From M3007 sp044350425 (GTDB lineage Bacteria > Bacteroidota > Bacteroidia > Chitinophagales > Saprospiraceae), in the NCBI GenBank assembly GCA_044350425.1, contig JBILHS010000011.1, positions 1 through 64,000 of the forward strand: a stretch of DNA of 64,000 nt, written 5' to 3'. Of the stretch, positions 26,723 to 36,200 are shown piece after piece. A program made the translations under genes and the position numbers. The notes under the pieces were generated by a model. That model was not told the origin of the DNA, made no database searches, and saw only the letters and a program-made list of their open reading frames with translations. Numbering within the stretch: position 1 is the stretch's first letter; every line of letters starts with the position of its first letter.

Positions 26723-27495
26723 TATTTCCAGGTATCCCCATGGGTCCGTTTAAGCGCGTCCATTAAATTCACCTTTTGTCGGCGCGACACCTCGATACTA
26801 TCCCCGTTTTCCATGATCAGATAACCGCCTTCTCCTTTGATATACGTTTTCATGAAGTTCATGTTTACAATGTGCTTCTTATGGACCCGGACAAAGTTAA
26901 AGCTGGTCAGCGCATCTTCGTATGCTTTTATGGTGCGGCTTGCTGTGATGCGGCTTCCTCCATTCAGCAAAAAATGGGTGTAATTGTTTTCCGCTTCGAG
27001 CCTGGTGATGTCAGAAAGCCGCACAAAATGGACTCCATCCATGGCTGAAATGCCGATTTTATTAAATGCATTGGGGGCGTTGGGGTTGTAGGTTTGCTGA
27101 AGTACTTCGAGTCGCGCTTTGGTTTCTGTGTTGCGCGGCTTGATCCGACCCACTGCACGGATCAATTCTTCCCGCTCAATGGGTTTGGTAACGTAGTCAA
27201 TGGCCGCAAATTCAAAGGCCCGAATGGCATATTTATCAAAAGCGGTAACGAAAATAATGTCGAAAGGAAGTTCTTCCAGTTGTTGAAGTGCCTGAAAAAC
27301 GAGGCCATCCGGCAAACTAATATCGAGAAATGCCACATCGAAGCGGTTGCTACGATCATCCGCCAAGCGCATCAGGTCAGCATTGGAACCACCCTCTGCT
27401 ACCACCTCTACATCGGGGCAACACATACGGAGCAGGTTTTTGAGGTTTTCCAAGCCTTCTGGCTCGTCTTCGATGATAAGTGCGCGTGTAAGCAT
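26722..27495 (-). CDS. LytTR-type response regulator
   Basis: A 257-residue protein with a receiver domain (IIEDEPEGLENL, phospho-acceptor in VAFLDISLPDG, lysine in YVTKPIE). A C-terminal LytTR DNA-binding domain follows, with EAENNYTHFLL, KAYEDAL and FVRVHKKHIVNM. Such regulators usually pair with a HisKA-7TM or LytS-type kinase, but none is encoded beside it. It lies between the MltD-like gene (with a strong terminator between) and ftsY. A TGATTGG direct repeat lies just upstream of its start. Confidence 0.9.
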   Translation of the reverse strand: MLTRALIIEDEPEGLENLKNLLRMCCPDVEVVAEGGSNADLMRLADDRSNRFDVAFLDISLPDGLVFQALQQLEELPFDIIFVTAFDKYAIRAFEFAAIDYVTKPIEREELIRAVGRIKPRNTETKARLEVLQQTYNPNAPNAFNKIGISAMDGVHFVRLSDITRLEAENNYTHFLLNGGSRITASRTIKAYEDALTSFNFVRVHKKHIVNMNFMKTYIKGEGGYLIMENGDSIEVSRRQKVNLMDALKRTHGDTWK

Positions 27496-27510
27496 GATGG
27501 TTGGATAATC

Positions 27511-27552
27511 GTTGACTGGTGATGGGTGATTGGGTGATTGGGTGATTGGGGG
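27511..27552. repeat. TGATTGG direct repeat upstream of the LytTR gene
   Basis: Three tandem copies of GGTGATTG plus related GGTGATGG words occupy 16-57 bases upstream of the regulator start codon. The same position and vocabulary are seen upstream of porX. Confidence 0.6.
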
Positions 27553-27622
27553 ACAGGCTTTTTAGCAACAGGTATTTTGGCCTGGAGCCTTGAGGCGCTG
27601 CGCAAAAATCCGTTTTTAATTT

Positions 27623-27663
27623 AAAAAAGCCCGCCGAAGTTTCGAGAAACTTTGGCGGGCTTT
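27623..27663 (-). terminator. Intrinsic terminator of the MltD-like gene
   Basis: A 17-bp stem (GAAACTTTGGCGGGCTT type, one G-U pair) with a tetraloop lies about 30 bases after the stop at 27694 and ends in a run of T on the minus strand. Confidence 0.9.
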
Positions 27664-27693
27664 CATTTTACCTTAAAATATGCTGCTCAGAGC

Positions 27694-29190
27694 TTAAAAC
27701 TCCCTGATTTTCAAGCGGGTTCCAAATTTTACCGTGTCCAGATTGTTCATTTTGCGCAGACTTTCCACCGAAGTGGCGTATTGACGGGCAATGTCTTCAA
27801 AGGATTCATTGCGGCGAACCGTATGGTACTGGTATTGTTTGATACGAGGCGTTTGTTCTTGCACCACTGCAGTCTGGCTTCCGCTCCCTGGCTTATTTTT
27901 ACCGGCTGGCGCATTGCTCTTTTGTGGGGCTACGCTTGGCTTTGCGGACAAAGCAGGTACTTCGATGCGCATCTCGGAGTGTTTTTGCACATAAACCGGA
28001 CGGTAAAGTTTGAGCATCTGGCCTGGCTGGACAAAATTGGTTTCCAGATTGTTCCAGGATTTCAGCTGTACTCCGGAAATACCCAGGCGTGCAGCGAATT
28101 TATCAATGGACTCGATCTCTTTAGGTTTTGCATTGCTGACCCAATAGCGACCGTCCCCACTGTCCGCGCTGGTATATTTTTCAATACTTTCCAGCTTGTA
28201 CTTGCGGGCACTGCTCACCGTGTTGAGGTAACGGATAAAAGCCGGCATCACGCGCTCCGGAACAATCACAAAGTGTCCTTCCGTGGTAGGTGGCACGTAG
28301 TCGCGCTTGAACCCCGGATTGAGGTCTTTGATCACTTCGTAGGAAATACCTGTGGCGTCAGCAATGTCGCGGAACGAAATGCCTTCATACACATTGACAT
28401 AGTCGGTCAACTGAAGATCAAGGTCCGGATTGTTCGGCACCAAGCCATGGATCTGGAAATAATTGCAGATATAGGTTGCAGCGATGAAAGCCGGCACATA
28501 ATTGCGGGTTTCTGCAGGCAGGTATTTTTGGATGGTCCAGAAATTGCGGCTTCCGGCACGGCGGATGGCCCCATTCACACGGCCTGCTCCACTGTTGTAA
28601 GCCGCCAAAGCGAGGGCCCAATCATCAAATTGTTTGTAAAGGTCGCGTAAGTGACGGGCTGCGGCATCCGTGCTTTTTACCGGATTGCTACGATCTTCTA
28701 CGGCTGTATTCGCTCGAAGACCATATTCGCCGCCTGTGCTCGGCATGAACTGCCAGAGTCCGGTTGCACCCACACGGGAAACCGCCTTTGGATTAAGCGC
28801 AGATTCTACGACTGAAAGGAATTTTAGGTCTTCCGGAACCCCATATTCCTGAAGCTTTGCCTCATAGAGGGGGAAGTAGGTAAGACGTTTGCCGAGCATA
28901 TTCCGTGTTTTCTCGGTTTGGATCTGTACATACGTCTTGATATATGATTTTACCACTGCCGTAGAACGCAATTCTAAACAGCTACTGAGCGCTCCAAGTC
29001 TTTCGCGCAATTCAGCATCTGTAATGGTTACGGTACTGCCGCCTTTAGCGACCAGTATATCAGTGGTATCAATCGGCTCTTCTAAATCAGAAAGCTGTAG
29101 CGGCGCTTCTTTTTGAGCAAATCCAACAGCATTCGAAAAAATTGCCAGCGCAAGTGCTAGCCAATAGCATCCATGTTTTTTAATCTGCAT
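27694..29190 (-). CDS. mltD: Membrane-bound lytic murein transglycosylase, MltD-like, with LysM domain
   Basis: A 498-residue protein with a signal peptide (cleavage near GFAQ). An SLT/goose-lysozyme-like domain follows, with catalytic E129 in LSVVESALNP and the motif VGATGLWQFMPSTGGEYGL. Downstream are NYVPAFIAATYI helices, a middle region with a RYWVSNAKPKEIESIDKFA LysM-like segment and a clear C-terminal LysM (YHTVRRNESFEDIARQYA, last 50 residues). It cuts peptidoglycan to 1,6-anhydromuropeptides. It is transcribed toward the LytTR gene but separated from it by the terminator. Confidence 0.88.
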   Translation of the reverse strand: MQIKKHGCYWLALALAIFSNAVGFAQKEAPLQLSDLEEPIDTTDILVAKGGSTVTITDAELRERLGALSSCLELRSTAVVKSYIKTYVQIQTEKTRNMLGKRLTYFPLYEAKLQEYGVPEDLKFLSVVESALNPKAVSRVGATGLWQFMPSTGGEYGLRANTAVEDRSNPVKSTDAAARHLRDLYKQFDDWALALAAYNSGAGRVNGAIRRAGSRNFWTIQKYLPAETRNYVPAFIAATYICNYFQIHGLVPNNPDLDLQLTDYVNVYEGISFRDIADATGISYEVIKDLNPGFKRDYVPPTTEGHFVIVPERVMPAFIRYLNTVSSARKYKLESIEKYTSADSGDGRYWVSNAKPKEIESIDKFAARLGISGVQLKSWNNLETNFVQPGQMLKLYRPVYVQKHSEMRIEVPALSAKPSVAPQKSNAPAGKNKPGSGSQTAVVQEQTPRIKQYQYHTVRRNESFEDIARQYATSVESLRKMNNLDTVKFGTRLKIREF

Positions 29191-29507
29191 TGTTTGTTCA
29201 ACGTCTAAACGATGTGCGATTTAGGTCAGAATGTTTTTGACCGAAAAAAGTGTATGCTTTCGAGGCAGTGGCCTGAAAACTAGACTACTAAAGTGGTTAA
29301 GCAGAGAGAGGTGAGGCGGGTAAACGCCTGGTAATCGGTTTTAGTATTTGAAGCTTGGCAACCAGCATTCGCCAGCTAACCGATTAACATGTTTGCCAAA
29401 ATGGGGAAGCAAAAGTCGAAAGATCCTTCCGAATTTTAAGCACCCTGAATGTTAAAGTTGAAAATCGTTGGGTGAATAGTCTTTGAAATGATCAACAAAA
29501 AGGGATC
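29191..29507. other. Non-coding stretch of about 320 bases
   Basis: No gene, promoter match or strong hairpin is visible between the MltD-like start and copy 4 of the CTAG element. It contains the upstream region of the MltD-like gene, with one imperfect palindrome (GGCAACCAGCATTCGCC). Confidence 0.5.
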
Positions 29508-29663
29508 TTAGTGCCGCGATTAACTTACGAATTGACGGCTACATTTTCCGTTCATCTGCATTCTTCGTCGGTTATAATGTCCCGCATTGCGCCCTCCTCA
29601 CGCCTTGATGAACAAAAAATCTACCGCGCCAATTCATACCTTAATGGCCGGGCGCGGCACTAG
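29508..29663. mobile_element. CTAG-ended MITE-like element, copy 4 (about 156 bp, left end degraded)
   Basis: Same orientation as copy 3. The right end is perfect (GGCCGGGCGCGGCACTAG at 29646-29663). The left end keeps TAGTGCCGCG (29509-29518) but diverges for the next 20 bases. The conserved core is intact. Its terminal TAG (on the minus strand) is the stop codon of the neighbouring sortilin-like gene. Confidence 0.8.
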
Positions 29664-32600
29664 GGTGTAAAAACAAGCTTTCCAGTTTTTTCACCCATAC
29701 GCCAAAAGTAGGTACCTGCATGCGGAAACAGACTGGATTCCAAATGAATCGCTGTATTTACAGCCGTTTTTTTTGAAAATATCAGGCGTCCACGGGCATC
29801 AAAAACTTGAATATCCTGATCCGTTTTTGACAAAACCCAGGTTCCTGTCAATCCAAACGGATTGGGCGTTATACTGGTATTGTTTGCATTGCCCGCTTCC
29901 AAAACCGGCCGAAAAGCAATTCCATCTTGGGTATAAAGCAGTCCAGGAGTAGGCCAATTGGCCAGGCCGATTCGCTCGGTCAAGGGCATTTTACCCCTTG
30001 TCCGAAAGATCACTTTAAAAAGGTCCGTTTCTCCAGACAACTCCAGACCCTCCGCAGCAAAGGTCAAAAGTCCCTGTCCGATCCGGTTCGATCCAAAGTT
30101 TTCCATCGAGATGCCCGGAGTCTGGGACTCTATTTTTTCAAAAACCAGGCGTTTCGGGTCGAATTGCAGGGTGAATTGCGCAGCACTGATTCCAGCGGCA
30201 GGGATAGTAATAAACGCTTCAATAAAATGCGTCGTTTCGATGGCCGATGGGTCGCTGGCTTCCAACGAAGTACCGGATAAAGCATCTTCGTCTCCCCAAC
30301 GCAGGCCAATAGGCCATTCATTTAAGGTCCGCTCCGCTCCTGGCGCATTCAGATTCGGGACTGCAGTATTGTTCACATCGCCAATTTTGATGGCTGTAAA
30401 ATCGAGGTTTGAAAGCGGAACCGTCAGTACCTGTACCGCCAGGGTTTCGGGAAAAGCAGCCTGAAAAGGGTTGAGCTGATTCTCAAACATATGGTTTGCA
30501 GGCACAAAACGCCAGGAGGTGTTGCTTGCAAATTGGGTGTCAATGCCCAAAATAAGTTTGCGAAGTTGTACAATATCAAAGGTCGTGATGCTGCCAGAAC
30601 GGTTGGCATCTGCAGCGATCATTTTATAAGGCGAGGTAAATGGCTCAATACCCAGGATATGCTTGGAGATCAACACCAGATCATAGGTGGTCAGTCCATT
30701 CAAGGGATTGTCGTTGCGGGAAGGCGCCAGGGTGTAGGATGCACAACCCGGCAGATTGTCGAGGCTGAAAAACCCATTGTCGTCACTTAGTGTCCCATCC
30801 ACTGCTACTTCGAGGAGGCCAATGCCCAATTCGTCCTGAACGGTTCCCGCCAGGCTTACGGTCACAGGATTCTGCTGTACAAAAACAGAATCAAAGGGAA
30901 ATGTCCAGATGCCCCGGGCAAATGTGGCCGCTACCAATTCCTTGCGAACCGGATTTTGCTCCAGATCAAATACGGGAATATAAGGCATGTTCCCACCCAG
31001 TCTGTTCCACGAAACGCCGCCCGTGGTACTAAAATATACGCCAATGTCTGTGGCCGCAAAAAGCACCTGGTCCGCATACCCTGGCCATACAAAAATATCA
31101 TTCACAGGCATTTGAGGCAGATCCGAGGAGATATCCTGCCAGGTAGCACCATTGTCGTCCGAGCGGTGAATATGTGGAATGTCATCATCATCCCGAAAAC
31201 CTGAATGTGTGACAAAAATCCGGTTGGAGAGGGTCGGAGAATACCGCACCGAAGTAACGTAGCGATTGGGCAGACCAGCGGTTATATTGGTCCAAGTCCC
31301 GGCAGCCTCGCGGCGCCAGACGTTACCATCCGAAGTACCCGCGATCAATTTATTTACCGTTACAGGCGATTCGTTGAGGCCGGAGATCGTGTGAAATCGT
31401 GCTCCGAAAATAACTCCATCGGTCAGGTCCGTTGAAATCGCCCCCCAACCGCCGCCGCTATCTTTACTGTATACCCGATAGGTGGCGGCATAAAGCTTAT
31501 TCGGTATATTCGGACTCATGAAAAAGGGGGTATCCCAGTTGGTACGATCGGAAGTACCCAGCGCTCTGGAACCAAACTGCCAGGTATTTCCACCGTCAGA
31601 AGTTTCGTGTATGGCTCCATTCTGGATCTCTACCCAAAAATGTTCTGCATTGGAGGGGTCAAAAGCACAGCTGAAGCCATCTGCTGAAAAAACAGGGAGC
31701 CAGCCATTGGGGTTTACTCCATTGCCTTTCTGGATGCCATTGTCCTGGGCTCCCGCCCAATAGGTGTTTGGTTCATGTAGATTAAAATTCGTGCGGTAAA
31801 ATTGGGTGACGGGCAGGTTTTTAGCCTTTGTCCAACTCATTTGGCCCGGGTTGTTGCGATATACCCCGCCATCGTTCGACCAATATCGCCGTCCACTGGC
31901 AGTAAAGATCAGATCGTGACTATCTGCATGTCCGCCACCCGCATTGAACCAACCGGTACTACCGGCCGGTTTTCGCCAGAGCAAAATAGCATGAAAATAC
32001 AGTTCTTCATCATTGTTCGGGTCAATGCCTAGTTTTCCAAAATACCAGCAGAAGTCACTGCATGCGTCTTCTAACTGTACAATATTAACAGGGGTCCAGC
32101 TGGTGCCGCCATCGACGGTTTTGAAAAGTCCTCCAGGCGTATTGATCGAGTCTATGAACACCGCATAAACCTTGTCCGGATTGGTTCGGGAAATTGCGAG
32201 ACCAGATCGACCCATAACGCCGGTGGGCAGACCACCACTTAATTGGACCCAGTTGTTGCCACCGTCGATGCTTTTGTAAACCCTGCCTTTGGTACCATAA
32301 ACGACCGATTCGTGGTTGTTCCGAATCCGATCCCAAAAGGAGGCATAAAGAATTTGCGGATTGGTCGGGCATTGAACCAAGTCACTCGCCCCGGTTTGAT
32401 TGCTCACAAAAAGCACTTGCTGCCAGCTGTTTCCTGCATCCATGCTTTTATAAATCCCCCGCTGATTGTCCCGCACATACGGATTGCCCATGGTGGCTGC
32501 CCAGAGTATGGACGAATTGCTGGGATGGACCACCACCTTGGAAACAATACCCGACGGGCTGTTGGGAAGATGTTGCCAGGTTTCGCCGGCATCGATACTT

Positions 32601-33115
32601 TTGTAAATTCCATCCCCGTTAAAAACCAGAGAAGGGATGTTCGGGTCGCCGGTACCGGCGTATACAATATTTGGATTGGATGGATCAAAGGTGATGTCGC
32701 CAATAGATAACTCCGGACTTTCATCAAAAACCGGATGCCAGTTTACGGCGCCGTCGGTACTTTTAAAAATGCCGCCAGCTGAAAAACCCGCCAATACGGT
32801 ATTTTCATCATCTGGCTTCGCGGCGAGGGTATTGCAACGCGCACCTACATTCATGGGACCTTGTTGTGTCCAGTTACTCAGGTTGGTACCGCAATTAAGC
32901 TGACGGGATGGAGCCGTTTCAGACAAGCGGGTTTGCTGTAAGGTTTGGCGCCAGCCCTGCCAGTCAAAAACGCTGTCCGGGTAAGCTCTTTGGAAAGCAA
33001 ACTGGTCGTAGGGCTCACTTTTTTCTGCAAGGTTATCTGCATGCGGGATGGCATTTCTTCCGCAGGAAAAAAGGATTGTTGCGGGTAGTATCAGTAGCGC
33101 AAGTTTTCTGTTCAT
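29660..33115 (-). CDS. T9SS-sorted BNR/sortilin-like propeller protein with dockerin- and cohesin-like modules
   Basis: 1151 residues. The N-terminus MNRKLALLILPATILFSCGRN has a lipobox-like LFSC, unusual for T9SS cargo. Residues about 75-750 carry BNR/Asp-box repeats of the VPS10/sortilin type (GIFKSTDGAVNW, GIYKSIDAGETW, GGLFKTVDGGTSW). Around residues 770-800 a carboxypeptidase-regulatory-like strand set (GTVQDELGIGLLEVAVDG) precedes a dockerin-like pair starting at residue 809 (TTYDLVLISKHILG, ADANRSGSITTFDIVQLRKL). A cohesin-like domain follows, and then a T9SS sorting domain (ITPNPFGLTGTWVLSK ... GKLVFTP). The stop codon lies inside the CTAG element. The same dockerin block is present in the 3708-residue protein. 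Confidence 0.85.
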   Translation of the reverse strand: MNRKLALLILPATILFSCGRNAIPHADNLAEKSEPYDQFAFQRAYPDSVFDWQGWRQTLQQTRLSETAPSRQLNCGTNLSNWTQQGPMNVGARCNTLAAKPDDENTVLAGFSAGGIFKSTDGAVNWHPVFDESPELSIGDITFDPSNPNIVYAGTGDPNIPSLVFNGDGIYKSIDAGETWQHLPNSPSGIVSKVVVHPSNSSILWAATMGNPYVRDNQRGIYKSMDAGNSWQQVLFVSNQTGASDLVQCPTNPQILYASFWDRIRNNHESVVYGTKGRVYKSIDGGNNWVQLSGGLPTGVMGRSGLAISRTNPDKVYAVFIDSINTPGGLFKTVDGGTSWTPVNIVQLEDACSDFCWYFGKLGIDPNNDEELYFHAILLWRKPAGSTGWFNAGGGHADSHDLIFTASGRRYWSNDGGVYRNNPGQMSWTKAKNLPVTQFYRTNFNLHEPNTYWAGAQDNGIQKGNGVNPNGWLPVFSADGFSCAFDPSNAEHFWVEIQNGAIHETSDGGNTWQFGSRALGTSDRTNWDTPFFMSPNIPNKLYAATYRVYSKDSGGGWGAISTDLTDGVIFGARFHTISGLNESPVTVNKLIAGTSDGNVWRREAAGTWTNITAGLPNRYVTSVRYSPTLSNRIFVTHSGFRDDDDIPHIHRSDDNGATWQDISSDLPQMPVNDIFVWPGYADQVLFAATDIGVYFSTTGGVSWNRLGGNMPYIPVFDLEQNPVRKELVAATFARGIWTFPFDSVFVQQNPVTVSLAGTVQDELGIGLLEVAVDGTLSDDNGFFSLDNLPGCASYTLAPSRNDNPLNGLTTYDLVLISKHILGIEPFTSPYKMIAADANRSGSITTFDIVQLRKLILGIDTQFASNTSWRFVPANHMFENQLNPFQAAFPETLAVQVLTVPLSNLDFTAIKIGDVNNTAVPNLNAPGAERTLNEWPIGLRWGDEDALSGTSLEASDPSAIETTHFIEAFITIPAAGISAAQFTLQFDPKRLVFEKIESQTPGISMENFGSNRIGQGLLTFAAEGLELSGETDLFKVIFRTRGKMPLTERIGLANWPTPGLLYTQDGIAFRPVLEAGNANNTSITPNPFGLTGTWVLSKTDQDIQVFDARGRLIFSKKTAVNTAIHLESSLFPHAGTYFWRMGEKTGKLVFTP

Positions 33116-33229
33116 AGTATCGGCTGTTGCGTTTTTGGGGTATTGGGGGATGAAGTACCTGTTGCCTTAAAATACCTTAGTATCGATGAAGCAGCCAAAA
33201 TTACGCCAAGTTGATTGATCCCTAAAAAC

Positions 33230-33266
33230 AAATTGCCGGAGCGCGTTTTGGTCGCTCCGGCAATTT
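33230..33266 (-). terminator. Intrinsic terminator of the larger C25-like gene
   Basis: A stem of about 14 bp (CCGGAGCG core) with an 8-base loop lies 23 bases after the stop at 33289 and is followed on the minus strand by TTTGTTTTTAG. Confidence 0.8.
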
Positions 33267-33288
33267 AAATATTAGGATGTGTTTCCGT

Positions 33289-36200
33289 TTATCGAACCAC
33301 CACCAATTTATGCACAAAAACCTGATTATCAATCCAGACTGAAATTGAATAGACTCCGGCCGAGCTACTGCCCAAATCAATCGGCAGGTTCAATGTGCTG
33401 GCTTCCAGAAGCGGATTTTTCAGCACCACTCGTCCTGCCAAATCGCGAACCTCCACACGAATTGCGGCAGACTTGTGCAGTTTTAGCGAAAGGAGGGCAG
33501 GCCCTACAGTTGGGTTCGGAGAGAGCAGAAATTGTTCGAACAAGGCTGTTTCTGTTGTTCCAACCATGGTACCTACCGTAGCGGAGGTCGTTTGGGTGCA
33601 TCCCATTATATCTGTCACTGTTACGCTATACGTTCCGGCTCCCAGTGCTGTAAGATCCTGTGTAGTGGCGCCATTGCTCCACACATAACTATTCCCCCCG
33701 GCACCACCTGATACACTCAGATCGATGGAACCATTGTTTGCATTGGGCGCCGACTCATTGACAACGGTGGTGGTAAGTACCGCTTCAGGTATCTGCGTAA
33801 TGACAATATTCGGGCCTTGGAAAACGCAGCCTCCGGCATCCATGACATTTACACTAAAAATTGGCTCCACATAGTTTGCACAGATAGTGGTATTGCCATT
33901 AGACCAAAGATAGGTGTAAGGTGGAGTCCCACCGACTACACTCAGACATATTGATGTTGCTCCATCACAACCCACCGTGGCATTTCCCGTAGTCACCACC
34001 AGCTCCGGTGCTTTTACCACGACCACCGAGCCAGAAGCAGCGCAGGTACCCACGCTCACAACCACCGTGTAGGTGCCTGGCAATGAAGCCACCGGATTCG
34101 GGCATGTCGTACAGCTCAGGCCTGTGGAAGGCGACCAGGCATAGGTTACGCCCGGCGTATTGTTACCGCTGGATAATTGAACCGTTGGATTGGCACAGTT
34201 AATCTGACCGCTGACGTCTGGACTGGCGGTAGGTAAGTTTGGATCAGCAAGTACCTGTACCACATCTGTATTAATACAACCATTCGTAGTATTTGTGATG
34301 AGGAGGGTATAGGTGCCTGGTGCACTTACCACTGGATTGGGCTGGCCTGAACTAAACCCGTTAGGTCCGGTCCAGAGCAAGGTAAAACTTGCGCCAACAC
34401 TGCTTCCTGCGCTGGATAATTGAGCGGTAGGGGCATTGCAAGAGATAGTCACATCCTGCCCGGCCACAGCGCTTGGAACGTTGGTATCCTGGGAAATGGT
34501 CAATTCAATATCCTTTGTGCAGCCGGTTGCGATCGATTTGATGGTGATGGTGATCTGGCCCGGATCACAAATTTGAATGGAGGCACCCGGAGGAATGACC
34601 TGACCCTGATAAATCACTTGGAAACCGGGCAGATCAGGCACTGTAAAGAGTGCACAAGGACTAAGGCAGCTCAATACTGCAGCTGGAAGGTTGAAATTAG
34701 GCAACTGGGTATCTTCTGTGACCACCATACTGGCACTATTGGTACAACCATTGGCCGAGATTGCAACTACCGTATACACCCCGGCACAGGATGCAGCGGG
34801 TGGGTTTCCGGGCACCACGCAGGGACCTGACCACAGCGTGGAGGTAGTGTTGGGGGAGACCACTGCGTTCAACCATACGGTGGGATTATTACAGGTAATG
34901 ATCCCGCTTTGTGCAGACACTGACGGCGGTGTGATATCCTGGGCAACCGTGCTGGATGCAGAATTGGTACAACCGTTGGCCGAGTTGGTGACCGTCACGG
35001 TATAAACTCCGGGACAAGTTGCCGTGGTGCCATTTAAACAGGGACCTGACCAGGCAAAAGTGGTGCCCGGTATGCTGGAAGTAGCGATCAATTGAGACGA
35101 AATATTTCCACAGGTAATCGGCCCGCTATTACTCGCAGTTACCGTTGGAATGACATTATTTGCTATGACCTGTACTGTACCACTGGCGATGCAACCATTG
35201 TCTGAAGAAACAATCGAAATGGTGTAAGTGCCTGGTAAAGAGACCGTTGCTGTAAAATCCTGCACCAATAAATTTCCGGGTCCGAAAATGGTACAAGCCG
35301 ACAATCCTGCAGCAGATACCGTAATGGTCGCCGTAGTATTGGCACAATTGATCGTATTGCTGACCGTCGCAGTTAGGATGGGTACAGTATAATTGCCTAC
35401 AACAACTGCGGTAGCGGTAGCACTGCATCCTGCTGCATCTGTAGCCGTTAAGCTATACGTGCCAACATTTGAAACGCTTGGACTTTGCTGGTTGCTGCTG
35501 AAATTATTGGGCCCCGTCCAGGCCCAGGTCGTCACCGGAGCGCTGGCGCTGGTGGTCAGTGTCACAGACGATGTGACACAGTTCAACGTTCCGCCCGCCG
35601 TGGTCAGCGTCGGACCACCCGCAGCCACAAAAACAATGGACTGGATCGGACCAATGGCATTGTTGGCATAGGTACCTCCGCCAGGGTTGGTCACGTTTTT
35701 GATGGCCCGAACCTGATAATACAGGGTATCCAACAATGGGCTGAGGTCGGTATAGGTTGTGGCTGTGATCGGAGTGGTGGTCAGCCGAGCATAAGTTCCA
35801 TTCGGAGAAAGCGCCCGGTAAACATGGTATCCGCTCACTGCATCCGCTGAAGCGGTCCAGTTGAGCACCACCGTATTACAGGTAGGCGCCGCAAGCGCCA
35901 GATTGGTGGCAGGTTTCACCACATTGGCCCGGAGAGTGGGGTCGCCGAGCAGCGCCACGTGAGCGCCACTTTTACCGAAAGAGCCCAAAAACCCATTGTT
36001 GAACTGTGCATTCATGGTTTCCCAATTGCAATAGCCGATGGTTTCACCGGAAGCCAGGGCCTGGTTGAACCAGTGCGGCCTGCCTGCCCAGGAGCAGGTA
36101 AGAATTCCACCACGGGAAGCCAATGCGGCTGGCATGAAAGGATCACTTTCAAAATCCCAGTCCCCATGGTAGGAACCAAAAAGATTAGAAAAAACGATAT

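Noticed and set aside
27652..28650. Long open frame on the plus strand opposite the MltD-like gene
   Set aside because: It is the complement of a well-supported gene with intact motifs; no family features of its own.
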